DNA of 8,327 nucleotides from DATMXT01 sp035560415. GTDB taxonomy: Bacteria; Bacillota; Clostridia; Oscillospirales; Feifaniaceae. Below, one piece after another: positions 1 to 6,149 of the stretch. How positions within the stretch are numbered: the first letter of the stretch is position 1; every line of letters starts with the position of its first letter. A model generated the notes under the pieces. The model made no database searches, had not been told where the DNA came from, and saw only the letters and a list, made by a program, of their open reading frames with translations. A program made the position numbers and the translations under genes. Where the stretch lies: positions 1-8,327 of the forward strand of contig DATMZG010000086.1 of NCBI GenBank assembly GCA_035560415.1. The letters run 5' to 3'.

Positions 1-6
1 GGGGTG

Positions 7-35
7 TTGCAATTCACTAAAATCTATGGTACGAT
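7..35 (+). promoter_or_regulatory. Putative sigma-A promoter with extended -10, upstream of the CdaR-like regulator
   Basis: A -35-like TTGCAA (7-12) is followed after exactly 17 bp by a -10-like TACGAT (30-35). A TG dinucleotide at 27-28 sits one base before the -10, which gives an extended -10 (TGN) element. Each hexamer matches consensus at 4 of 6 positions; the spacing and the TG raise its credibility. Transcription would begin near 42, leaving a leader of about 40 nt that carries a strong GGAGGTG ribosome binding site (72-78). The assignment rests on motif and position only. Confidence 0.5.
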
Positions 36-82
36 ATTATCGTTCTTGAACAAATGTCATAAACACTTTTCGGAGGTGCCAA

Positions 83-1165
83 ATGGCAAACAGGTTTTTT
101 CAGGGAGTCATCCATCAACTGAAAGAGGTTATGGAGCGCGATATCGGCGTGGTTGATGACTCCGGCATCATTGTTGCCTGTAGCAACCTCTCGGATATCG
201 GCAACAAAATTGAGGGCCTCGCCGTGGCTATGGCCGACGAGCGCGGCTTCATCAAACTGTCCGGAATCACGTTTATGGCGCTTGGCTCGGACGGGCTCAG
301 CGGAAATTATGCTTTTGTACACGGCACCGACGAAGTGGCAGAACAGTGCACTGCCATTATCTCGGTGTCGCTTTGGAACTTAAAGCAGTTTTTCGACGAC
401 AAATACGATAAAAACAACTTCATTAAGAACATCCTCTTTGACAACATTTTGCCGAGCGACGTGTATGCGAAGTCCAAAGACCTTGGATTCACATTCGACG
501 CCCGGCGAATTGTCATGATTGTCTCAGTGGACGGGAAAGTCAAGGGGCTCCTGTCCGACATCGTGCAAAAAGTGCTGGGGGACAAGGGGAGAGAGCTTCT
601 CGTCAGCGTCAGCGAGCGGGAGGTGGCGGTGGTCGCCGAGCTTGGCAACGCCGACGCCGACGATACTTATAAAATCGCCCAGAACCTCTCGGACGCCGTG
701 ACCCAGCAAAGCGGCGTCAAATGCACGGTGGGGCTGAGCATGCCGGCCGCAAATCTCAGAGAGCTGGCCCGCGCCTATAAGGAGGCGCAGCTGTCGCTCG
801 ACATCGGCAACGTCTTCAACAAGGGCAAGACGGTCATGAGTTACGACAACCTCGGAATCGGCCGCCTCATCTACCAGATGCCGACGACGCTGTGCGAGAT
901 GTTCCTGGTGGAGGTCTTCAAGCGCGGCTCCATCGACTGTCTCGACGACGAGACGCTGATTACAATTGAGAAATTCTTTGAAAACAACCTGAACGTCTCC
1001 GAGACGGCGAGAAAGCTCTTTGTCCACCGCAACACGCTGGTGTACAGGCTTGAAAAAATTAAAAAGCTGACGGGGCTCGACATTCGCGATTTCGACAACG
1101 CGATTGTCTTCAAGATGGCGCTTATGGTGAACAGTTATCTCTCTGCAAACGATAAGAAATATTGA
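83..1165 (+). CDS. CdaR/PucR-family transcriptional regulator (C-terminal PucR-type HTH)
   Basis: This 360-residue protein is a probable cytoplasmic DNA-binding regulator. The C-terminal part (about 290-345) is a PucR/CdaR-type helix-turn-helix: after a conserved N-N-L-N-V-S-E-T-A (301-309) comes the recognition helix core H315-R-N-T-L-V-Y-R-L323, typical of HTH_30 proteins. The middle (about 130-265) fits the degenerate GGDEF-like domain of CdaR proteins, and the N-terminal 1-110 looks like a sensor domain (short helix, then alternating strands such as IGVVDDSGIIVACS). The start ATG has GGAGGTG at 72-78, giving good spacing. In known CdaR proteins the N-terminal domain binds sugar diacids, but the ligand here cannot be read from sequence. 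No catabolic genes lie next to it. The downstream neighbour on the same strand is ftsE, 72 bases away, so it may share a transcript with the cell-envelope operon or control it. The family call is firm and the target is unknown. Confidence 0.85.
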   Translation: MANRFFQGVIHQLKEVMERDIGVVDDSGIIVACSNLSDIGNKIEGLAVAMADERGFIKLSGITFMALGSDGLSGNYAFVHGTDEVAEQCTAIISVSLWNLKQFFDDKYDKNNFIKNILFDNILPSDVYAKSKDLGFTFDARRIVMIVSVDGKVKGLLSDIVQKVLGDKGRELLVSVSEREVAVVAELGNADADDTYKIAQNLSDAVTQQSGVKCTVGLSMPAANLRELARAYKEAQLSLDIGNVFNKGKTVMSYDNLGIGRLIYQMPTTLCEMFLVEVFKRGSIDCLDDETLITIEKFFENNLNVSETARKLFVHRNTLVYRLEKIKKLTGLDIRDFDNAIVFKMALMVNSYLSANDKKY

Positions 1166-1183
1166 GGAACTCCGCGTACCGTC

Positions 1184-1213
1184 GAGCCGTCCGGCACTGC
1201 GCTGTGACGGCTC
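1184..1213 (+). other. Intergenic stem-loop between the regulator and ftsE
   Basis: GAGCCGTC (1184-1191) and GACGGCTC (1206-1213) form a perfect 8-bp GC-rich inverted repeat around a 14-nt loop. Beyond one mismatch, two further outer pairs are possible (1181-1182 with 1215-1216). No run of T follows, so it does not look like a classical intrinsic terminator. It lies just upstream of the ftsE ribosome binding site (AAGGG, 1222-1226). It could be an RNA-stability or processing element, a weak attenuator, or an operator. The structure is visible; the function is inferred. Confidence 0.45.
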
Positions 1214-1237
1214 TACTTCGGAAGGGACCAGACGACT

Positions 1238-1921
1238 ATGATTGAGTTTAGCGGTGTGTCAAAAGTCTACGAGAACGGCACCAAGGCGCTCGAAGACATC
1301 AACATCAAGGTGGAGGACGGCGAATTTGTCTTTATTGTCGGCCCGTCGGGGGCCGGAAAGTCCACTTTAATCAAACTGCTTATGAAAGAGGAGGAGCCGA
1401 CGCAGGGAAAAATCGTCGTCGGCGGGTCTGACCTCGCGGCCCTGAAGCGCCGGGATGTGCCGTATCTGCGGCGAAAAATGGGCATTGTCTTTCAGGACTT
1501 TCGGCTGATTGGTGAACTGAATGTCTATGACAACATCGCCTTTGCCATGAAAGTGACCAACAGCTCCAAAAACAGCATTCGCCGCCGGGTGCCCTATGTG
1601 CTCAAACTGACAAACCTCGCCGGCAAGGCCAAGGCCTACCCGAACGAGCTGTCGGGCGGGGAACAGCAGCGGGTGGCTTTGGCCCGCGCTCTTGTCAACA
1701 ATCCGCTCATGCTGATTGCGGACGAGCCCACCGGCAACATCGACCCCAAGATGTCCTGGGAGATCATGGGGCTTTTAAACGAAATCAACAAGCGCAACAC
1801 GACGGTGCTGGTCGTAACCCACGAAAAAAACCTCGTGAACGCCATGAAAAAACGGGTGATATACATAGACAGCGGCCGCGTTACGAGCGACCGCATGGAA
1901 GGGCAGTACAGTGATCGGTAA
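1238..1921 (+). CDS. ftsE: Cell-division ABC transporter ATP-binding protein FtsE
   Basis: This 227-residue ATPase is the cytoplasmic, nucleotide-binding half of the FtsEX complex, which couples ATP hydrolysis to activation of cell-wall hydrolases outside the membrane. All ABC motifs are present in order: Walker A GPSGAGKST (35-43), Q-loop Gln86 in VFQDFRL, signature LSGGEQQR (138-145), Walker B LMLIADE (157-163) with catalytic Glu163, D-loop NIDP (167-170) and H-loop His195 in VVTHE. The N-terminus MIEFSGVSKVY and the length are typical for FtsE. The ribosome binding site AAGGG at 1222-1226 sits about 11 bases before the ATG, slightly long. The 3' end overlaps ftsX by 11 bases, implying translational coupling. 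The identity is well supported by motif set, length and the adjacent ftsX. Confidence 0.96.
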   Translation: MIEFSGVSKVYENGTKALEDINIKVEDGEFVFIVGPSGAGKSTLIKLLMKEEEPTQGKIVVGGSDLAALKRRDVPYLRRKMGIVFQDFRLIGELNVYDNIAFAMKVTNSSKNSIRRRVPYVLKLTNLAGKAKAYPNELSGGEQQRVALARALVNNPLMLIADEPTGNIDPKMSWEIMGLLNEINKRNTTVLVVTHEKNLVNAMKKRVIYIDSGRVTSDRMEGQYSDR

Positions 1922-2801
1922 CGTAGGCTATTTTATCAGTCAGGGCTGCAAGTATTTCTGGTCCAACAAATATGTCTCCATGGCGGCTGTGGGCGTCCTC
2001 GCGGCCTGTCTCTTTATCATGGGCAACTTCTGGCTTGTCTATCAAAACGTGGACGTCAACCTCAAACTGCTGCAGGACGAAAATGAGACGGTGCTCTTTT
2101 TAAACGAGAACCTGACCGATGACGAGATCACCGGCATCGGAAAACGCATTACGGCAATCGTAAATGTGGACAAGTGTGAATTCGTCACGAAAGAGCAGGC
2201 CTTTGAGGACTACAAAGAGGCCTATTCCGACGAGCGGGACCTCTACGCCGACATTGAGGAGCAGGGTGTCAACCCCCTGCGCGACTACTACGTCGTCACC
2301 ATGAAGGATTTGGAGCTCTACGACGAGACCATTTACCAGCTCCAGCAGATTGACGGCGTCTACCGCGTGCGCATGCGCAAGGACATCATCGACGGCATGC
2401 AGCAGGTGGCCAAGGCCATCTACTTCGTCTGCTACTGGATTATGGGGCTGCTCTTTGCCGCGTCGCTCTTCATCATCGTCAACACCATCAAAATCGCCCG
2501 GTTTGTCAACCGCCGGCAGATCAACATCATGAAGTTTGTCGGCGCGACCGACTGGTTTGTGCGGTGGCCCTTCATTTTCGAGGGGGCTATCATCGGGCTG
2601 ACAGCCGCGGCCATCGGCTTTGCGGTCGAGTGGTACGCTTACACCTATGTGATGGAAAAGCTGGCGACCGCCATTAAGGCCATCACGATTATCACGTTCC
2701 AGCAGGCGTTTTTGCCGCTGCTTGCCGCCTTCATCGTCTGCGGGCTTGTGGTCGGCGTGCTGGGAAGCGGAATTTCCATTCGGAAGTATCTTGACATCTG
2801 A
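1911..2801 (+). CDS. ftsX: Cell-division membrane protein FtsX
   Basis: This 296-residue integral membrane protein is the partner of FtsE. Hydrophobic segments lie at about 22-44, 169-192, 219-247 and 266-290, giving the FtsX four-helix topology with both termini in the cytoplasm. The large charged segment between helices 1 and 2 (about 45-168) is the extracytoplasmic domain that, in characterised FtsX proteins, contacts the hydrolase or its activator. After helix 2 comes a cytoplasmic stretch with the conserved K-F-V-G-A motif (208-212), seen in FtsX/MacB-type permeases. The start is GTG at 1911, supported by GGAAGGG (1897-1903) with 7-base spacing, and it lies inside the end of ftsE. The next gene begins 20 bases after the stop. 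The likely substrate or partner is the M23 protein encoded next. Confidence 0.95.
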   Translation: MIGNVGYFISQGCKYFWSNKYVSMAAVGVLAACLFIMGNFWLVYQNVDVNLKLLQDENETVLFLNENLTDDEITGIGKRITAIVNVDKCEFVTKEQAFEDYKEAYSDERDLYADIEEQGVNPLRDYYVVTMKDLELYDETIYQLQQIDGVYRVRMRKDIIDGMQQVAKAIYFVCYWIMGLLFAASLFIIVNTIKIARFVNRRQINIMKFVGATDWFVRWPFIFEGAIIGLTAAAIGFAVEWYAYTYVMEKLATAIKAITIITFQQAFLPLLAAFIVCGLVVGVLGSGISIRKYLDI

Positions 2802-2821
2802 CAAAGGAGGACGCGTGTCAC

Positions 2822-3997
2822 ATGGGGAATAAGAAGCTCATCCGAAACATCGCCGTCATGCTCGCCGTGCTTTTTGTGCTGGCGGCCCTGGCGCCGGTTG
2901 TCATTCAGGCGTTTGCGGCGGACAACGGCTCCATATCGGACCTTGAAAAACAGCTCGACGCTTTGGCAAAAGAGCAGGCCGCCCTTGAAAAAGAGATTAA
3001 GAACACCAAGAACAGCAAGCAGACCGAGCTTACGAAAAAAACTCAGTTTGAAAAGCAGGTCAATACGCTGACGAGCAAAATCGAACTCATGGACAACATG
3101 ATCGGCGAGTATTCGCGGCAGATTGCCGAAAAAGAGCGGGAGAGCAACGACGTGCAGGCCGACATTGACAGCCAGACCGGGCTCTACCTGCTGCGCATGC
3201 AGGAGACACAGATGACCGGCAAGCTGTCCTTTCTCGATGTCGTTTTCGGAGCCGCCTCTTTTTCCGACTTGCTGACACGGCTTGACAACGCGGCCGCCAT
3301 CGCCGCCTATGACGAAAATTTAATCACTTCGCTCCGGGCCTCAAAACAGGCGATTCTCGACGTCAAGGCCACGATTGAACAGGACAAGACAAAGCAGGAG
3401 GCGCTGAGGGCCGAAGCCGAGGCGGACAAGACCTCACTCCAGCAGGCGACCAAGGACACGGAAGCCTACATAGCTGAACTTGATTCCGACATCATCCGAA
3501 AGCAAAAGCTCTATAAGGAGGCCGAGGCCGAGGAGGAGCGCCTGAATGAGGAGCTCAAGGAGCTGTTGCGGGCCCTGGCCCCGTCCGACTACATCGGCGG
3601 CAACATGATTTGGCCGACGCCGGGATATAAGAAAATCAGCTGTCCCTTCGGCATGCGCACCCACCCCATCACGGGCGTCTACAAAATGCACACCGGCATT
3701 GACATCGCGGCGGCCGGCGGCACCCAGATTCTCGCGGCAGCCTCCGGGACCGTGCTCAAGACCGGCTACAGCAGCGCCTGGGGCAACTACATCCTGCTCG
3801 ACCACGGCGGCGGCATTGCGACCTTCTACGCCCATATGAAGACCTCCGCCCTTGTCGCGGTCGGCGCGACGGTCACAAAGGGCCAGAAAATCGGGATTGT
3901 GGGCACGACGGGACTTTCGACCGGCAACCATCTGCACTTTGAAGTGCGGGTCGACGGGGACAGTGTGCAGCCGCTGAACTATGTCACGCCAACCTGA
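2822..3997 (+). CDS. Secreted coiled-coil M23/LytM murein peptidase, EnvC-like architecture
   Basis: This 391-residue exported protein is probably a peptidoglycan peptidase controlled by FtsEX. It opens with a signal peptide: basic residues K4-K5 and R8, a hydrophobic core at 10-28, and a likely cleavage site after AFA at 30-32. Two long coiled-coil stretches follow (about 37-117 and 165-250), rich in Glu, Lys, Leu and Gln. The C-terminal part (about 258-391) is a peptidase M23 domain. The zinc-site residues are all present: H290xxxD294 in HTGID, H338 in YAHM, and H370-L-H372 in HLHFEV. The layout matches EnvC, yet E. coli EnvC lacks zinc ligands and only activates amidases, whereas this protein looks catalytically competent. 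An AAAGGAGG ribosome binding site (2803-2810) supports the ATG. It lies 20 bases after ftsX and 18 before the S41 protease gene, in the slot where other Firmicutes encode FtsEX-linked hydrolases such as PcsB or CwlO elsewhere in the genome. Exact bond specificity cannot be told. Confidence 0.9.
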   Translation: MGNKKLIRNIAVMLAVLFVLAALAPVVIQAFAADNGSISDLEKQLDALAKEQAALEKEIKNTKNSKQTELTKKTQFEKQVNTLTSKIELMDNMIGEYSRQIAEKERESNDVQADIDSQTGLYLLRMQETQMTGKLSFLDVVFGAASFSDLLTRLDNAAAIAAYDENLITSLRASKQAILDVKATIEQDKTKQEALRAEAEADKTSLQQATKDTEAYIAELDSDIIRKQKLYKEAEAEEERLNEELKELLRALAPSDYIGGNMIWPTPGYKKISCPFGMRTHPITGVYKMHTGIDIAAAGGTQILAAASGTVLKTGYSSAWGNYILLDHGGGIATFYAHMKTSALVAVGATVTKGQKIGIVGTTGLSTGNHLHFEVRVDGDSVQPLNYVTPT

Positions 3998-4015
3998 CAA
4001 TAAAGGAAGCATTCT

Positions 4016-5239
4016 ATGAAAAAGAAATTTTCGGGTCTCACGCTGCTGTTCTGCTGCATTTTGAGTGCGTTTATCGCCTTTACGGCGACATTTTTCGGCT
4101 ATCAGCAGGCCGTCAACAGGACCCTGTCCGACGTCGCCGGAATCAAGACCAAGTACGCCAAGCTCATTCGGCTGGAGGAGATCCTGCGGCGGAACTTTGT
4201 CTTTGACATCGACGACCGGAAGCTGGCCGACTGGACGCTTTCGGGCCTTGTCTACGGACTTGAGGACGACTACAGCTACTACATGGACGCCGAGACCTAC
4301 GCCAACATGTCGGCCGAGCTCGAGGGGAATTTCGTCGGCATTGGGGTCAGAGTCAACTACGCCGGCGACAGCGGGCTGATTCGCATCATTCAGGTCATGA
4401 AGGGCTCGCCCGCCGAGGCGGCGGGCCTTATGCCCGGCGACCTCATCACGGTCGTCGAGGGCGAGGACGTCGTCGACGTCGGCTACGACGCCGCAGTCGA
4501 CAAGATGCTGGGCAAAGAGGGGACGACGGCCGCTTTCACGGTCAGCAGAGAGGGCGAAGTGCTCGAGTTCTCCGTGACGAGGGCGTCCTTTGCCACGACG
4601 ACTGTCGAATACAGGATGCTCGACAGCGGCTACGGATATATTCAGATTCAGGAGTTCGACTACCCGACTTACGAGCAGTTTGAGACGGCGCTCGAGGACC
4701 TGACGGCACAGGGCGCAAAGGGGTTTGTCTTTGACGTGCGCAACAACTCCGGCGGGGAGCTTGGCACCATCTGTGACATTTTAGACCTGCTGGTGCCCAA
4801 GGGCAACATCATTGAGATTGTCTACAAGGACGGCACAATGGAGACCGAGACCTCCGATGCAAGGGAAATCAACCTGCCGCTCGCGGTGCTCATCAACGGC
4901 GAGACCTACAGCGCCGCCGAGCTCTTTGCCGCCACGCTGCGCGACTACAACAAGGCGCTCTTGGTGGGGGAGAAGACTTTCGGAAAAGGCTGTATGCAGA
5001 CGGTCTTTCCGCTCGGCGACGACACGGCCGTCAACCTGACCAACGCCCTCTACAACCCGCCGTCCGGCAAGAACTACCACGGCATCGGCGTCTTTCCGCA
5101 CATTGAGGCAAAGCTGCCCGAGGAGCTGCGGTATAAGGCCTACTATTTGACCTATGACGAGGATGTCCAGCTGCAGCGGGCCGTTGCGGCGCTTGAAGCG
5201 GGGGACAAACCCGAAAACTACACGGTTCGGTACGAATAG
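4016..5239 (+). CDS. S41 family carboxy-terminal processing protease with PDZ domain (Ctp)
   Basis: This 407-residue protease is anchored or secreted through an N-terminal hydrophobic segment (about 7-28) after K2-K4. A helical region (45-100) leads into a PDZ domain (about 103-188; conserved GSPAEAAGLMPGD at 130-142), which recognises C-terminal tails. The S41 catalytic domain follows, with DVRNNSGG at 240-247 (usually RNNPGG), the nucleophile Ser299 in NGETYSAAEL, and the general base Lys324 with Gln328 in TFGKGCMQ. The serine-lysine dyad is therefore complete. AAAGGA (4002-4007) supports the ATG. In Bacillus subtilis ctpB also lies directly after ftsEX and acts in sporulation signalling; in Pseudomonas aeruginosa CtpA degrades M23 peptidases. 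Its position after an M23 gene here makes the hydrolase a reasonable substrate candidate, but this is inference. The CtpA and CtpB subtypes cannot be separated from sequence alone. Confidence 0.93.
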   Translation: MKKKFSGLTLLFCCILSAFIAFTATFFGYQQAVNRTLSDVAGIKTKYAKLIRLEEILRRNFVFDIDDRKLADWTLSGLVYGLEDDYSYYMDAETYANMSAELEGNFVGIGVRVNYAGDSGLIRIIQVMKGSPAEAAGLMPGDLITVVEGEDVVDVGYDAAVDKMLGKEGTTAAFTVSREGEVLEFSVTRASFATTTVEYRMLDSGYGYIQIQEFDYPTYEQFETALEDLTAQGAKGFVFDVRNNSGGELGTICDILDLLVPKGNIIEIVYKDGTMETETSDAREINLPLAVLINGETYSAAELFAATLRDYNKALLVGEKTFGKGCMQTVFPLGDDTAVNLTNALYNPPSGKNYHGIGVFPHIEAKLPEELRYKAYYLTYDEDVQLQRAVAALEAGDKPENYTVRYE

Positions 5240-5267
5240 GGCTCAATAGGCTATGTTCTAAATGACA

Positions 5268-5311
5268 AATGGCCATAATACTACTCTTAGAGGGGTGGTG
5301 TTATGGTCGTT
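5268..5311 (+). promoter_or_regulatory. Long RNA hairpin covering the ribosome binding site and start codon of the unknown gene
   Basis: Bases 5268-5287 pair without interruption with 5292-5311, leaving a TAGA loop (5288-5291). The stem has 20 consecutive pairs, 14 Watson-Crick and 6 G-U. The G-U pairs form only in RNA made from the + strand; the opposite strand would have A-C mismatches. With A5267 bulged, three more pairs (5264-5266 with 5312-5314) are possible. The Shine-Dalgarno-like GAGG (5290-5293), the ATG (5303-5305) and codons 2-3 all fall in the loop or the 3' arm. This should restrain translation unless melted or transcribed from inside the 5' arm. No clear U-tract follows, so it is a poor terminator. 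Pairing was traced by hand and no folding energy was computed. Confidence 0.7.
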
Positions 5312-6076
5312 GTTCTTGTACTCGACAAAGAGGTGAAGGGCTCCTCCTGGCAGTGCGCTAAGACGGTGCTGCCGCCGGAGATCGGCGGCTCTTTTGTCAC
5401 GGCGGCCATCGCCCCCCCGCGCCGAGACCGTAAACTTGCGCGGCGCACCGAGCTCATGCTGCGCAAGCAGAAGGCGACGGCGGTGCTGCTCAGCCGGCAG
5501 CTTGAGATCATGCTGCCGTCGGTCGCGCAGGCGGTTGAGCGCACCGGCATCCCCCGCATCACAGCTCGTGACTACGCACCCGAAATCCTCATCGACATGG
5601 TGGCCCGCGCGGCGCAGCTTTGTGACGTGCCGCTGGGCTCAAGGCGCATGACGATTGTGGACGAGAAGGGGGAGTGCATCAGCTACGAACTGCTCAAATG
5701 CGCCGCGAAGTGCGCCGGCTCCGTGACCGTGATGACCTCCCGCGGCACCAAAACAGACCCTTTGACCGAGCGCCTCCTGTACGAGACCGGGCTTGCGGTC
5801 CACACGACTTCAGTGGGGCCGGTGAAAACCGACGTGACCGTGCTGCTCGACTGCCCGCCCGAGACAAGGGTGGTGACAAGGCTCGCAGTAGACCTGACGG
5901 CCGGGGGGGCGAGAGTCGTGGACGGCCGCCTGTTCAACACCATGACGCTGGCGCTTCCAAGAGCCCTTCCGCTGCCCAAACAGCTGTCGGAGCTCGAGCG
6001 GTGCGCCCTTGTCAGCGCGGCGGCGCAAAAGCCCGCCGCAGAGGTATTTAAACCGGCCTTGCTCGCCACCTATTGA
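5303..6076 (+). CDS. Uncharacterised protein with a Rossmann-like alpha/beta core
   Basis: I do not recognise this 257-residue protein. It has no signal peptide or membrane helix and is probably cytoplasmic. A hydrophobic strand (1-8) opens it, then a very basic stretch (40-57, with R40-R41, R43-K44, R47-R48, R54-K55 and K57). A middle region (about 112-190) alternates strand and helix in a Rossmann-like pattern: strand RMTIVD (115-120), helix YELLKCAAKC (128-137), strand SVTVMTS (140-146), helix TERLLYE (155-161), strand DVTVLLD (177-183). Seven cysteines occur (18, 107, 125, 133, 137, 184, 234), including C133xxxC137. The start is ATG with GAGG at 5290-5293, but both sit inside a hairpin. 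An alternative GTG at 5333 has only AAAGAG directly abutting it, so 5303 is preferred. The stop overlaps the -35 of the greA promoter. Codon use resembles the neighbours, so recent transfer is not suggested. Function is unknown. Confidence 0.75.
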   Translation: MVVVLVLDKEVKGSSWQCAKTVLPPEIGGSFVTAAIAPPRRDRKLARRTELMLRKQKATAVLLSRQLEIMLPSVAQAVERTGIPRITARDYAPEILIDMVARAAQLCDVPLGSRRMTIVDEKGECISYELLKCAAKCAGSVTVMTSRGTKTDPLTERLLYETGLAVHTTSVGPVKTDVTVLLDCPPETRVVTRLAVDLTAGGARVVDGRLFNTMTLALPRALPLPKQLSELERCALVSAAAQKPAAEVFKPALLATY

Positions 6077-6101
6077 CAGAATTCACCGTCCGGCATATAA
6101 T
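6073..6101 (+). promoter_or_regulatory. Perfect-consensus sigma-A promoter for greA-lysS
   Basis: TTGACA (6073-6078) and TATAAT (6096-6101) match the vegetative consensus at all 12 positions and are separated by the ideal 17 bp. The -35 overlaps the TGA stop codon (6074-6076) of the upstream gene. Transcription should start near 6107-6109, giving a leader of about 42 nt before greA. Such an exact match predicts strong constitutive expression, in keeping with housekeeping products. An 8-base palindrome GAAATTTC (6115-6122) lies just downstream in the leader and could be an operator or chance. Confidence 0.88.
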
Positions 6102-6149
6102 TTTCTAACACATGGAAATTTCAACATACCCCGTAAAGGAGAGTTTTTG

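Noticed and set aside
524..1027. A 167-residue minus-strand frame inside the regulator gene
   Set aside because: It is antisense to conserved CdaR/PucR coding sequence and no plausible start signals were seen.
2100..2804. A 234-residue open frame on the minus strand opposite ftsX
   Set aside because: It is a shadow of ftsX produced by GC-rich codon bias. Its composition is low in recognisable protein features and the plus-strand gene is certain.
3434..4012. A 192-residue open frame on the minus strand opposite the M23 gene
   Set aside because: It lies wholly opposite the conserved coiled coil and M23 domain and has no recognisable family features.
4755..4760. Loss of a key residue in the S41 protease because RNNPGG reads RNNSGG
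   Set aside because: The proline is not catalytic. Ser299, Lys324 and Gln328 are all present, so the enzyme is judged active.
5268..5320. Reading the long hairpin as the terminator of the FtsEX-Ctp operon
   Set aside because: The sequence after the stem (starting TCGTTGTTCTTG) is only loosely T-rich and is coding. The stem includes the next gene's start codon, so start-site control is the better reading, although partial termination cannot be excluded.
6009..6149. An in-frame N-terminal extension of greA by 47 residues
   Set aside because: It overlaps the upstream gene and the perfect promoter, lacks GreA homology, and the ATG at 6150 has its own strong ribosome binding site.
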